NCBI GenBank assembly: GCA_913057955.1
Contig: CAJXOB010000007.1
Coordinates: 1-43,479, forward strand
From: an uncultured Gammaproteobacteria bacterium
GTDB taxonomy: Bacteria > Pseudomonadota > Gammaproteobacteria > PS1 > Pseudothioglobaceae
Length of the DNA: 43,479 nucleotides
Direction: 5' to 3'
Shown in pieces: positions 1 to 9,684 of the stretch. The translations under genes were made by a program, and so were the position numbers. Each line of letters begins with the position of its first letter. Position 1 is the first letter of the stretch. Below the pieces are notes generated by a model. The model saw nothing but the letters and a program-made list of their open reading frames with translations. It did not search any database and was not told the DNA's origin.

Positions 1-4
1 CGAG

Positions 5-265
5 ATGTTGGTTTTTCAACACTTACTTTTTTTAGCAATATTAAATACTCTTTACAACACAATTATGAAATTTTTTATTTATACATATATCTCTTTAAAT
101 GATAGAGGTGAATTGCCAATTAACGCTGTTCATTTCATAAAAAATTATTTGATTGGCGATATTTTAGGCTCTCTAATTGTTTTATTTTTTGCGGCCTTAG
201 TGGTTGTTCCAGGGATACGATACTTGGCGCCTCACCTTATACCCAAGGAAGATAAATTGAGTTAG
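5..265 (+). CDS. Small membrane protein or C-terminal end of a membrane protein (unrecognised)
   Basis: I do not recognise a family. The frame codes for 86 residues from the first ATG, with a hydrophobic stretch near the N-terminus (about residues 5-28) and a clear membrane segment near residues 52-72 followed by a short charged tail. The frame stays open to the left edge of the window, so this may be the 3' end of a longer gene rather than a complete small one; no ribosome binding site can be judged. It converges on mfd with a 28-base gap and no obvious terminator hairpin. Confidence 0.45.
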   Translation: MLVFQHLLFLAILNTLYNTIMKFFIYTYISLNDRGELPINAVHFIKNYLIGDILGSLIVLFFAALVVVPGIRYLAPHLIPKEDKLS

Positions 266-293
266 ATTGTAAGTTTTTACCAATAACAAAACA

Positions 294-3200
294 TTAAACT
301 AGGCTGTCTATTAATATACTTGCGCTTCTAATTCGAGAAAAATCAGCATTCATGACCTCATTGGAAACAAGAGTACTTTTGTTTTTTAATTGAAACTGTT
401 GTGGTTTTGTTTGAATTAAATTAATAATTTTTGATGTGTCGATGCTATTTTTTTCATTTAAAGTAATTTCTACTTTATCGTCATAGATATTAATCTTAAG
501 AATGCCTATTTCCATCGATTGTATTTTTAATGAAGCTGATTCAAAAAGGTTGTTAGTTTGATCTGGAATAGGGCCAAAGCGATCAATCATTTCTATTTTT
601 AGCTCTTTTAATTCGTCAATGTTTGCTGCACTTGCAATTCTCTTATAGAGAATTAATCGCTCATGAACATCCTGTAAATAGGTATCAGGTATGATACAAG
701 CTATGCCGGAGTTGATTTCAACTTCTTGAACTAATGCATCTTTGATATCAAATTTGGTATTATTTTTTATTGCTTGAATGGTGCGCTTTAATAAGTCATG
801 ATATAAATTAAACCCAATTTCTGATATTTTTCCACTTTGATTTTCTCCAAGCAAGTCCCCAGCACCTCTAATCTCAAGGTCATGATTGGCTAGCATAAAT
901 CCTGCTCCAAGTTCTTCTAGTGAGGCTATAGCATCCAGTCTTTTCCTTGCGTTTGCTGTAATTGACTGGTGAGACTTAATGATAAGATAAGCATATGCTT
1001 TATGATGAGATCTTCCAACCCTGCCACGAAGTTGGTGAAGCTGGGCAAGCCCAAAGTTTTGTGCATTGTTAATAATAATTGTATTAGCACTTGGAATATC
1101 AATTCCAGTTTCAATAATTGTAGTGCAAACTAAAAGCTGAAAGCGCTGGTGATAAAAATCGGCCATTATTTGCTCAAGTTCTTTACTTGGCATTTGACCA
1201 TGCGCAATTCGAACTTTTAGATTTGGCATAAGATCGCTCAAAGATTCTGCCATATTGTCAATTGTATCAATATCATTGTGAACAACAAAAATTTGACCTC
1301 CTCGATGTAGCTCTCGAGAACACGCCTCCTTAATTGTATTTTTATCCCATTCATCTACAAAGGTTTGTATTGCTGTTCTTTTAGCTGGAGGAGTGGCAAT
1401 AATTGACATCTCTCGAAGCGAGCCTAGCGCCATGTTTAGTGATCTAGGAATAGGTGTTGCAGTCATAGTCAATATATCACTTTGACCGCGGATTTTTTTA
1501 AGTGCCTCTTTTTGCTTTACGCCAAACCGATGCTCTTCGTCAATAATAATTAAACCTAAGTTATGATATTTAATAGTTCCTTGAATAAGTTTATGAGTCC
1601 CAATAATAATATCAATCTTTCCATCATTAAGATGAGATTTAATTTCGTTTTGTTCTTTTACGTTTTGAAACCTTGAAAGGGATTTAATTACAATTGGAAA
1701 TTTGGAAAAGCGGTCATTAAAAGTTTGATCATGCTGGTTGGCTAATAGTGTTGTAGGAACAAGAATTGCAACTTGCTTGCCAGATTCAACAGCTATAAAG
1801 GCAGCTCTCATTGCGATTTCAGTTTTACCAAACCCTACATCTCCACAGACTAGTCGATCCATTGGTCTTTCAGATTGCATATCTAAAAGAACATCATCCA
1901 TTGTTTTTAATTGATCTGGAGTTTCCTCAAATGGAAAGGTAGATACAAAAGAACTATAAGCGTCATTTGGCACTGGATAGGCAAATCCTTTTTGAGATTG
2001 ACGTTTTGCATAAATTTCTAATAGTTCAGCGGCAACATCATATAGTGCTTCCGCTGCTTTTCTTTTTGCTTTAGTCCACTGCTGACTTCCTAACTTATGA
2101 AGAGGCGCATTGTCTGAGCTTGCACCAGAGTATCTTGAGATAAGATTAAGCGCAGCAATGGGAACCATTAGTACCGAGCCATTTGCATACTCAAGGGACA
2201 GAAAATCTTGCTGATTCCCATCAAAGCTTCGACTTTTAAGTCCTAAATATCGTCCAACACCATAATGCTCATGAACGACAGGATCACCTAACTGAATCTC
2301 AATAAGACTTTTAATTGCTTCATCAAAATCTTTATGTTTTGCTCTTCGTCTTCTCCTTTGCTTGACAGCATCCCGACCAAATAAATTAGTTTCAGTAATA
2401 ATTGCAATCTGTTCAAATAGAACACCCTCACTCAGACTTGCATTAGTTATGCATAGCCTGTTATTTTGATTCTGAAAGTCACTCCAGTCAGAGCAGTTAT
2501 TTACTTTAAGTTGATGCGTTGAAAGCAGATCAGTGAGAACACTTTGCCTGCCTTCTGATTCACAAACGATTAATATTTGCCCATCAAAATTTTCAATAAA
2601 CTTAATTAATTTATTAAGTGGCTTTTTTGTTTGGGCTTCTATTTTCAGTGGAGGAAGTATAGAAGAAGAGAAGTTAAAACTTTCTTTTTTTTCTATTTTT
2701 GAGCTTTGTATTTGTATTTGTTTTTTGTCAATAATTTTTTTTAAAAATTTTTCAGTACTTAAAAATACTTTATTGATTTCTAAAGGAAGTCTTTCTAATG
2801 AACCTTTGCAATACTCAAAACGCTCTAATAATTCTTTAGTTTGAAGCTCCATTGCTTCAACAAGGCCTTTTTGATAAACAAGTACAGGCTCATTCGAAAT
2901 ATAGTCAAACAGAGTTTCAGTTTTTTTAAAGAATAAAGGCAAATAAAATTCAATTCCTCCCGGATAACGACCTTCACTCACTTCGCTATAAATAAATCCA
3001 TCAGTATTACCAAATTCAGATAAATAGTTGTTTTTGAAAGTTGTGATGCTTTCACTATCTGTTGCAAATTCTCTAGCAGGGAGTAGGTTGATTTCTTCAA
3101 TGATTGCAATTGAACGCTGTGACGATGTATCAAAAGATCTCATTGAGTCTATTTCGTTATCAAATAGGTCTATTCGATAAGGGTTACTAGTGCCCATTGG

Positions 3201-3722
3201 GTATAAATCAATTAAGGCGCCCTTAATACAGAACTCACCTTGCTCCATAACGGTTGTTACTCTGCGGTATCCAATTTTGATGAGGTTTTCTGAAAAAGAT
3301 TCAATCTCAAGATGCTGATTAGTTTTTAGGTGAAGACTATATGTTTCAATATAATTCTTTGGACATAATCTTTGAGATAAGGTTTCAAGTGTTGTTATTA
3401 CTATGCCAGATTTAAGAGAGGGTAGTTTTGAGAGCGTTTCTAATCTTGATGAAACAATATCTGGGTGTGGTGAGAAATGGTCAAACGCTAAAACTTCCCA
3501 ACTTGAAAAATCTAATATGTTTAAAGAAGTATTAAAAAATTTGAGTGCCTTTTTAACTTCATCATAATGAGAAATATCTTTTGCAATATAGAGCACTACT
3601 TGATTTTTAGACTCAGCAAATTCAATGAGAGCTAAAGCCTCTGAAGACCCAAAAAGAGATCCCCAATAACTTTTTAAGCCAGGTGCAAAAGGCTTAAATT
3701 CTTCCGGATATAAAATGCTCAT
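294..3722 (-). CDS. mfd: Transcription-repair coupling factor Mfd
   Basis: Mfd is a DNA translocase that removes RNA polymerase stalled at lesions and recruits UvrA for nucleotide excision repair. At 1142 residues it matches the usual length (about 1150). Visible in order are an N-terminal UvrB-like region, the RNA-polymerase-interaction region after about residue 475, a superfamily 2 helicase core with Walker A GDVGFGKT near residue 626, a DEEH Walker B box near 727 and a TATPIPRSLNMALG motif, then a second RecA-like domain with the QLRGRVGRS motif VI, and a C-terminal TRCF domain. It starts inside the end of yceF with an ATGA overlap, so the two genes are probably co-transcribed with yceF first. 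Nothing looks broken. Confidence 0.97.
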   Translation of the reverse strand: MSILYPEEFKPFAPGLKSYWGSLFGSSEALALIEFAESKNQVVLYIAKDISHYDEVKKALKFFNTSLNILDFSSWEVLAFDHFSPHPDIVSSRLETLSKLPSLKSGIVITTLETLSQRLCPKNYIETYSLHLKTNQHLEIESFSENLIKIGYRRVTTVMEQGEFCIKGALIDLYPMGTSNPYRIDLFDNEIDSMRSFDTSSQRSIAIIEEINLLPAREFATDSESITTFKNNYLSEFGNTDGFIYSEVSEGRYPGGIEFYLPLFFKKTETLFDYISNEPVLVYQKGLVEAMELQTKELLERFEYCKGSLERLPLEINKVFLSTEKFLKKIIDKKQIQIQSSKIEKKESFNFSSSILPPLKIEAQTKKPLNKLIKFIENFDGQILIVCESEGRQSVLTDLLSTHQLKVNNCSDWSDFQNQNNRLCITNASLSEGVLFEQIAIITETNLFGRDAVKQRRRRRAKHKDFDEAIKSLIEIQLGDPVVHEHYGVGRYLGLKSRSFDGNQQDFLSLEYANGSVLMVPIAALNLISRYSGASSDNAPLHKLGSQQWTKAKRKAAEALYDVAAELLEIYAKRQSQKGFAYPVPNDAYSSFVSTFPFEETPDQLKTMDDVLLDMQSERPMDRLVCGDVGFGKTEIAMRAAFIAVESGKQVAILVPTTLLANQHDQTFNDRFSKFPIVIKSLSRFQNVKEQNEIKSHLNDGKIDIIIGTHKLIQGTIKYHNLGLIIIDEEHRFGVKQKEALKKIRGQSDILTMTATPIPRSLNMALGSLREMSIIATPPAKRTAIQTFVDEWDKNTIKEACSRELHRGGQIFVVHNDIDTIDNMAESLSDLMPNLKVRIAHGQMPSKELEQIMADFYHQRFQLLVCTTIIETGIDIPSANTIIINNAQNFGLAQLHQLRGRVGRSHHKAYAYLIIKSHQSITANARKRLDAIASLEELGAGFMLANHDLEIRGAGDLLGENQSGKISEIGFNLYHDLLKRTIQAIKNNTKFDIKDALVQEVEINSGIACIIPDTYLQDVHERLILYKRIASAANIDELKELKIEMIDRFGPIPDQTNNLFESASLKIQSMEIGILKINIYDDKVEITLNEKNSIDTSKIINLIQTKPQQFQLKNKSTLVSNEVMNADFSRIRSASILIDSLV

Positions 3723-4309
3723 AGGATATGAACATTTTCCTTAGCTAGCATTTTAATAAGTTGGATTGTTGGAAGTCCAATTAGGCTATTAGGGTCACTA
3801 CCCTCCATATTACTAAATAATGCAATTCCTAGTCCTTCAGACTTGAAGCTACCAGCACAATTAAGAACATCTTCTTTATTTAAGTAGGACAAAATTTGAT
3901 TATCAGAAAGTTGTTTAAAGGTAACCTTGAAAAGCTCAACATGAGTTTGAATTTTTAAGGTTTCAGTATTCAAGAGAGCCAACCCAGTAAGAAATGTAAT
4001 AGTTTTTCCAGAACTTTTCTTTAGCTGCAAAAAAGCATTCTCATGGCTGCCTGGTTTAGTAAATATTTCATCTTCTTCATTATTTCCATTACCAAGGGTA
4101 GCTACCTGATCTGATGCAATGATAAGGCCTGAGTGAGACTTGGCTGCCTCTAGAGCTTTTTCTTTTGACAATCGATTAACTAGATTAAAAGGAGTCTCTC
4201 CATTTTTTCTACTTTCATTAATATCTGGCGATGTTGTTTGAAAGTCAATACGAAGCCTCTCTAAAATAGCTTTTCTAAATGGCGATGATGAGGCTAGAAT
4301 GAGTGACAC
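3719..4309 (-). CDS. yceF: Maf/YceF-type nucleoside triphosphate pyrophosphatase
   Basis: This Maf-family house-cleaning pyrophosphatase is thought to hydrolyse modified nucleotides to monophosphates; the YceF branch prefers 7-methyl-GTP. The 196-residue protein opens with the Maf signature (LILASSSP, then R12), has the SDQ motif with the probable catalytic Asp67, and a C-terminal SEGLGIALF...GSDPNSLIGLP stretch that resembles YceF more than YhdE. The start is GTG at 4309, chosen because it places the conserved N-terminus one residue in; the upstream ribosome binding site is weak. It is divergent from folA across 56 bases and overlaps mfd by four bases. Confidence 0.9.
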   Translation of the reverse strand: MSLILASSSPFRKAILERLRIDFQTTSPDINESRKNGETPFNLVNRLSKEKALEAAKSHSGLIIASDQVATLGNGNNEEDEIFTKPGSHENAFLQLKKSSGKTITFLTGLALLNTETLKIQTHVELFKVTFKQLSDNQILSYLNKEDVLNCAGSFKSEGLGIALFSNMEGSDPNSLIGLPTIQLIKMLAKENVHIL

Positions 4310-4365
4310 TAGAAGTTTAAAAATTGTAAAATATTCTAATATTTTACTTCAATCAGGCAGAATTT

Positions 4366-4848
4366 ATGAGCTTATCAATAGTAGTCGCAATGGATGAAAA
4401 TCGTCTGATTGGTAAAGACAATAAGTTGCCATGGCATCTTCCTGCGGATCTTGCTTATTTTAAAAAAATTACTACTGGAAAGTCAATTGTAATGGGCCGA
4501 AAAACGTATGACTCTATTGGTAGGCCTTTACCAAATCGTCGAAATATTGTAATTTCTCGAAACTCAAAAACTTTAATTACAGGTTGTGAAGTCCTAACTA
4601 GCATTGATGAGGTGCTCTCAATCACTAAAGATGAAGATGAGGTAATGGTAATTGGGGGAGCCAGTCTTTGTGAGCAATTACTGCCGCAAGTTAGTAGACT
4701 TTATATTACGAAGATTGAAGGTAAATTTGATGGTGACGTCTATTTTCCTGAATATGATGAGTCTGATTGGCGCCAGGTTAGCTGTGAGTCACATCCTTCA
4801 GATGATTCGAATCAGCATGCTCATCACTTTCTTATATTAGAGAGGTAA
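4366..4848 (+). CDS. folA: Dihydrofolate reductase
   Basis: This is type I dihydrofolate reductase, which makes tetrahydrofolate from dihydrofolate with NADPH. The length of 160 residues is normal (E. coli 159). The family core is plain: SIVVAMDENRLIG at the N-terminus, LPWHLPADL with the catalytic acid Asp28, MGRKTYDSIGRPLPNR for NADPH binding, and VIGGASL near residue 95. An AGGCAG stretch lies upstream of the ATG. The stop is followed after two bases by the lipoprotein gene, whose ribosome binding site lies inside the end of folA. With folC in the same window, two folate-pathway genes are present, though not linked. Confidence 0.97.
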   Translation: MSLSIVVAMDENRLIGKDNKLPWHLPADLAYFKKITTGKSIVMGRKTYDSIGRPLPNRRNIVISRNSKTLITGCEVLTSIDEVLSITKDEDEVMVIGGASLCEQLLPQVSRLYITKIEGKFDGDVYFPEYDESDWRQVSCESHPSDDSNQHAHHFLILER

Positions 4849-4850
4849 TT

Positions 4851-5033
4851 ATGAAAAGTTTTATTTTATTGGGTTTAATCGCTTTGTACCTATCAGGCTG
4901 CGTTTTTACTAAAGTGGTTACGGTTCCTATGAGGGTTACCGGAGCAGTCGTATCCGTAATACCTGTTATTGGTGATGGAGTTAATAGTGTCTTAGGTTCA
5001 AGCGCCGATGTAATCGACGCGATACCTATCTAA
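4851..5033 (+). CDS. Small lipoprotein (DUF6726-like)
   Basis: This 60-residue protein has a lipoprotein signal peptide: MKSF start, hydrophobic segment, and LSGC lipobox with the modifiable Cys17. The mature part of about 44 residues contains the pattern VVTVPMRVTGAVVSVIPVIGDG and ends in DVIDAIPI. I recall this pattern in a small proteobacterial lipoprotein family of unknown function (DUF6726); that assignment is from memory. An AGAGG ribosome binding site lies at 4841-4845 inside the end of folA, so translation is probably coupled to folA. Its TAA stop overlaps the gltB stop on the other strand. The function is unknown. Confidence 0.82.
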   Translation: MKSFILLGLIALYLSGCVFTKVVTVPMRVTGAVVSVIPVIGDGVNSVLGSSADVIDAIPI

Positions 5034-8000
5034 CTCGCTTGAAGTAATTGCTTACTTTTGGCCGCAAGAACTTCTTTTAAAGCTTTCGGCATCACTTTTA
5101 CAAAATGAGTTATTTCTTCGCTCCAATTGCTGAGTATTTTATTAGCTATTTTTGAGCCAGTCAATTCGAAATGTTTAGTTAAAAGTTCAAATAACTCGGT
5201 AGTAGATTCTTTATCCATCGGATCAAAATCTATTGTAGATGGGTTAGATCTTCCTTGAAGAGTTAGGTTAGGATTGTATACAAAGGATATTCCACCACTC
5301 ATACCAGCACCAAAGTTACGCCCAACTTCACCCAGTATTACTGCGCGACCACCTGTCATATATTCACAGCCATGGTCACCAATCCCCTCAACAACGGCAA
5401 TCAGTCCAGAATTTCTGACACAAAAGCGCTCTGAGACTTGTCCTGATAAATACATTTCACCTCCAGTAGCACCATATCCACAAACATTTCCAGCGATGAT
5501 TTCATTATGCGCTAGGAAGGTTGAATCTTTTGGTGGATAAATAATAATTCGACCACCAGACAAACCCTTGCCAACATAATCGTTAGCATCGCCCTCAATA
5601 GATAGGGTAATTCCATTTGCTAGAAATGCGCCAAAAGATTGTCCAGCAGAACCCTTAAAAACAACATTTATTGCGCCATCTTTTAGGTTATTACCATTTC
5701 TAGTTTTGACAACATGGGACGAAAGCATAGCGCCAACAGCCCTGTCAACATTAGAAATGCTTGATTCAAGTTTAACTTTACCATTTCCTTCAATTGCATT
5801 TTTTGATTTAGCAATTAAATCATGATCCAGTTGCTCGTTGAGTTGATGATCTTGCTTTATAGTTTGATAGGTGCCTGCATTCCTATGTTGATTATCAGCA
5901 GGAGTTAATATTTTGCTAAGATCAATTGAGTCTTGTTTCCAGTGATTTATTGCTTTGTTCATTTCAAGCATATCAACTCGGCCAACCATGTCGGTCAGTT
6001 TTGTAAATCCAAGTTCTGCCATAATAATACGTAAATCCTCTGCCACCATAAATAAGTAATTAACAACATGTTCAGGTTTACCAGTGAATTTTTTTCGCAA
6101 AACTTTGTCTTGTGTTGCAATACCAACTGGGCACGTATTTAGATGGCATTTTCGCATCATAATGCAGCCTAATGTTATCAGTGGTGCTGTAGAAAAACCA
6201 AATTCTTCAGCTCCCAATAACGCAGCTATTGCAACATCTCTTCCTGTTTTAAGTTGTCCATCAGTTTGAATTACTACTCTTGAGCGCAAATCATTCATTA
6301 CTAATGTTTGGTGAGTTTCAGCAACTCCAAGCTCCCAAGGAAGTCCCGCATGTTTAATCGAGGTTAATGGAGAAGCGCCAGTTCCACCATCATGTCCAGC
6401 AATAACAATATGATCTGATTTTGCTTTAGTAACGCCTGCAGCAACAGTGCCTACTCCAACTTCTGATACTAGCTTTACGCTTATTCTAGCAGCTGGATTG
6501 GATCGTTTTAGATCAAAAATAAGCTGCGAAAGGTCTTCAATTGAATAAATATCATGATGAGGCGGGGGACTAATTAAACCAACACCCGCAGTTGAGCAGC
6601 GTATTTTAGCAATAAAATCATCCACCTTTCCACCAGGGAGCTCGCCACCCTCACCCGGTTTGGCGCCCTGCGAAACCTTAATTTGTAGTTCATCAGCATT
6701 ATTTAGGTATTCAATGGTAACGCCAAATCGACCAGAGGCCACTTGCTTTATTGCACTTCGTCTAGAGTCTCCATTTGCATCTGGAGTCCAACGATTCGGA
6801 TCCTCACCACCCTCACCAGTATTCGATTTACCACCTATTTGGTTCATAGCAATTGCAAGAGATTCATGAGACTCTGGTGATATTGAGCCCAGACTCATTG
6901 CTCCTGTAACAAATCTTTTGACAACCTCTTTTGCTGACTCAACTTTATCAATATCAATTGAGGCGCTTGATTTAAAAGACATTAACCCTCTAAGAGTGCA
7001 ATTTCTAGTACCCTCATCATTAGATTTTTTAGCAAATTCCCAGTATGCATTTTGATCATTACTTCTAGCAGCCTTTTGCAAGCTTGTAATAGTTTCTGGT
7101 TCCCACATATGTTTTTCACCACCACTTCGCCAGGCATAATGGCCAAGATTATTGAGTGAGTTTGAGAGAAATGCTTTTTTATGTTGCTGTTCAGATTCAG
7201 TTTGAATGACGTCAAATCCAACACCACTAATACGACTTGCTGTTTCAAAAAAGCATTTATGCATAACTTCATCAGACAAACCAACAGCCTCAAATATTTG
7301 AGCCCCTTTATATGAAGCAAGAGTTGAAATACCCATTTTAGCCATCACTTTGAGCATTCCCTTTGCTATTGCTTTACGATATGCGCTGACTATAGCTTCA
7401 TCATTTTCTAGGGCTACTAAGTTATCTCTTCTTGCCTGCCATAAGGCTTCAAAAGCTAGGTATGGATTAATAGCATCTGCACCAAATCCTGTCAATAGAC
7501 AGAAGTGATGAACCTCTCTAGCTTCACCAGTTTCAACAATTATTCCAACTTGGGTTCGCTTATGAGTGGCAACTAAATGCCGGTGAACTGCTGAAGATGC
7601 TAGGAGTGCACTTACAGCATTTCTACGAGAGTCAATTTTCCTATCAGATAGTATGACAAGGCTATGGCCATCATTTATAGCTTGAGTACTTTGTGCACAA
7701 ATTGAGTCAAGCATTTTACTTAGGCTCTGGCCCTCGTTAATGTCATAGGTGATATCAATTGTTTTACTTGTCCATCCTCGATGATTACACTCTTTAAGTG
7801 AGGACGTTTCTTCATTTGTTAAAATTGGGTGCTCAATGACTAATCGGTTTGCATTTTCAGCTTTATTAGTGAGTAAATTTCCTTCAGGACCAATCGAGCA
7901 GCTTAAGGACATAACAACTTCTTCGCGAATTGAGTCAATAGCTGGATTAGTAACCTGAGCAAAAAGCTGTTTAAAGTAGTCATAAATTATTCGTGACTGA

Positions 8001-9547
8001 TCAGAGAGGCAAGCTAAAGCAGAGTCATTTCCCATTGATCCAACTGGATCTCTCAGCTCAGTTACAAGAGGCAGTAACATAAACTTTAGAGTTTCAGTGC
8101 TATAACCAAAGGCTTGCAATCGGTTTATAAGTGTGTCTGGAAAAAAGCCTTTCTCATTAGTATTAGCTTTTAAATCAGATAGAGATATTTGTTGCTCTTT
8201 AAGCCAATCACCATAAGGGTTTTTAGACGCAAAGCTACTTTTAATTTCATCGTCATCAACTAGCCTGCCTTTTTCAAAGTCAACAAGAAACATTTTACCA
8301 GGTCTAAGGCGACCCTTCGTTTTAACATTATTGGTTGCAACGTCCACAACACCAACTTCAGATGCCATAATCACTCGATCATCATGCGTTAGATAGTAAC
8401 GCGAAGGTCTAAGGCCATTTCTATCAAGGACAGCTCCTATATATCTTCCATCAGTAAAAGCTATAGATGCAGGACCGTCCCAAGGTTCCATTACATTTGA
8501 AAAATACTCATAAAAAGCTTTTTTCTCCTTGCTCATTTCCTTATCATTTTGCCAAGCTTCAGGAACCATCATCAATACAGCTTCTTGAAGAGATCTTCCA
8601 TTCATTAATAGAAATTCTAAAACATTGTCGAAGCTTCCTGAGTCAGAAACCTCAGTTTCGATTATGGGTAAAGTTTTTGATAAATTACTACCAAAAATTT
8701 CACTTTCTAAGACTCCTTCACGAGCCCTCATCCAGTTAAAGTTGCCTTGGCGAGTATTAATTTCACCATTATGGGCCATAAATCTACATGGTTGTGCGCG
8801 ATCCCATGAAGGGAATGTGTTGGTTGAAAAGCGTGAGTGAACCATGGCTAAATATGTACTGAATTTCTTATTATTTAGATCTGGATAAAAGTCTAATAGT
8901 TGTGAGCCCATTAGCATCCCTTTATAAATAATTACCCTGGTAGAAAGGCTACAAATATAAAAAAGTAATGCTTGAGAAAGTGACTCATCAGTTCGAATAA
9001 TCTTTGAGACATTTTTTCGAATTATATAAAGAATTCCTTCAAAAGTCTCAGTATCTATATTCTTTGAGTTTCCAATAATAAGTTGTTTCATCACTGGCTG
9101 TGAATTTCGAGCTGTCTCCCCAACATCTGCTTTATCAGGGTCAACAGGGGTATCTCGCCATCCAATTAAAGTTTGTCCCTCATCTTTTATAGCTTTTTCA
9201 ATGACTGAAATACAATGCTTTCTTTCTATATTGTCTTGAGGCAGAAAAACATTTCCAACACCGTAACTTCCAGCATTAACTTCAATATCAAAAAGAGTTT
9301 TAATTTCCTCTGAAAAAAAGTCATGTGGAATATTGGTTAAGATACCTGCACCGTCTCCAGTATTTGCCTCACAGCCGCAAGCACCACGATGATCCATGCG
9401 AGAAAGCATTTCTAGTGCATCTTTTGTGATGTCATGAGAAGATTGACTTTTGACGTTGGCAATGAATCCAACACCACAATTCTCTTTTTCATTGTTTGGA
9501 TGATAAAGTCCGCGAGCCCTTGGCAAGTGTAATTGCTTATTTTTCAT
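5030..9547 (-). CDS. gltB: Glutamate synthase (NADPH) large subunit
   Basis: GltB is the large subunit of glutamate synthase, which transfers the glutamine amide to 2-oxoglutarate to give two glutamates. At 1505 residues it matches the family. A 23-residue propeptide precedes Cys24 (NCGVGF), the N-terminal nucleophile of the class II glutaminase domain. The central and FMN-binding synthase domains follow (GAKPGEGGELPGGKV; SPPPHHDIYS), then a 3Fe-4S motif with spacing C-x5-C-x4-C near residues 1127-1140, and the C-terminal glycine-rich beta-helix (GGEMYLSG, GRAVILGEVGRNFGAGMSGG). The NADPH-oxidising small subunit gltD is not adjacent here. A promoter candidate sits at 9586-9613. Confidence 0.97.
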   Translation of the reverse strand: MKNKQLHLPRARGLYHPNNEKENCGVGFIANVKSQSSHDITKDALEMLSRMDHRGACGCEANTGDGAGILTNIPHDFFSEEIKTLFDIEVNAGSYGVGNVFLPQDNIERKHCISVIEKAIKDEGQTLIGWRDTPVDPDKADVGETARNSQPVMKQLIIGNSKNIDTETFEGILYIIRKNVSKIIRTDESLSQALLFYICSLSTRVIIYKGMLMGSQLLDFYPDLNNKKFSTYLAMVHSRFSTNTFPSWDRAQPCRFMAHNGEINTRQGNFNWMRAREGVLESEIFGSNLSKTLPIIETEVSDSGSFDNVLEFLLMNGRSLQEAVLMMVPEAWQNDKEMSKEKKAFYEYFSNVMEPWDGPASIAFTDGRYIGAVLDRNGLRPSRYYLTHDDRVIMASEVGVVDVATNNVKTKGRLRPGKMFLVDFEKGRLVDDDEIKSSFASKNPYGDWLKEQQISLSDLKANTNEKGFFPDTLINRLQAFGYSTETLKFMLLPLVTELRDPVGSMGNDSALACLSDQSRIIYDYFKQLFAQVTNPAIDSIREEVVMSLSCSIGPEGNLLTNKAENANRLVIEHPILTNEETSSLKECNHRGWTSKTIDITYDINEGQSLSKMLDSICAQSTQAINDGHSLVILSDRKIDSRRNAVSALLASSAVHRHLVATHKRTQVGIIVETGEAREVHHFCLLTGFGADAINPYLAFEALWQARRDNLVALENDEAIVSAYRKAIAKGMLKVMAKMGISTLASYKGAQIFEAVGLSDEVMHKCFFETASRISGVGFDVIQTESEQQHKKAFLSNSLNNLGHYAWRSGGEKHMWEPETITSLQKAARSNDQNAYWEFAKKSNDEGTRNCTLRGLMSFKSSASIDIDKVESAKEVVKRFVTGAMSLGSISPESHESLAIAMNQIGGKSNTGEGGEDPNRWTPDANGDSRRSAIKQVASGRFGVTIEYLNNADELQIKVSQGAKPGEGGELPGGKVDDFIAKIRCSTAGVGLISPPPHHDIYSIEDLSQLIFDLKRSNPAARISVKLVSEVGVGTVAAGVTKAKSDHIVIAGHDGGTGASPLTSIKHAGLPWELGVAETHQTLVMNDLRSRVVIQTDGQLKTGRDVAIAALLGAEEFGFSTAPLITLGCIMMRKCHLNTCPVGIATQDKVLRKKFTGKPEHVVNYLFMVAEDLRIIMAELGFTKLTDMVGRVDMLEMNKAINHWKQDSIDLSKILTPADNQHRNAGTYQTIKQDHQLNEQLDHDLIAKSKNAIEGNGKVKLESSISNVDRAVGAMLSSHVVKTRNGNNLKDGAINVVFKGSAGQSFGAFLANGITLSIEGDANDYVGKGLSGGRIIIYPPKDSTFLAHNEIIAGNVCGYGATGGEMYLSGQVSERFCVRNSGLIAVVEGIGDHGCEYMTGGRAVILGEVGRNFGAGMSGGISFVYNPNLTLQGRSNPSTIDFDPMDKESTTELFELLTKHFELTGSKIANKILSNWSEEITHFVKVMPKALKEVLAAKSKQLLQAS

Positions 9548-9585
9548 GAAAATTGGTTTTTAAAACGAATCTAAGAATTCATATA

Positions 9586-9613
9586 ATAATACCTTATATT
9601 TGCTCGCTTTCAA
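9586..9613 (-). promoter_or_regulatory. Candidate sigma70 promoter for gltB
   Basis: On the minus strand a TTGAAA -35 box (9613-9608) is followed after 16 bases by TATTAT (9591-9586). It lies about 40 bases upstream of the gltB start codon, in the divergent gltB/yaaA intergenic region. Pattern match only. Confidence 0.4.
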
Positions 9614-9635
9614 AGCCCAAATTTACTTACTGATA

Positions 9636-9664
9636 TTGTCATACTGGGGATTTTAAGGTAGAAT
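9636..9664 (+). promoter_or_regulatory. Candidate sigma70 promoter for yaaA
   Basis: TTGTCA (9636-9641), a 17-base spacer and TAGAAT (9659-9664) form a good sigma70-type promoter. It would give a very short leader, as the yaaA ATG is at 9685. Pattern match only, but spacing and both boxes are close to consensus. Confidence 0.5.
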
Positions 9665-9684
9665 ATTTTTATTTTGTTATTCTT

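Noticed and set aside
6982-7320. 112-codon open frame on the same strand as gltB but out of frame
   Set aside because: It lies inside the intact gltB coding sequence and has no family features; a shadow frame.
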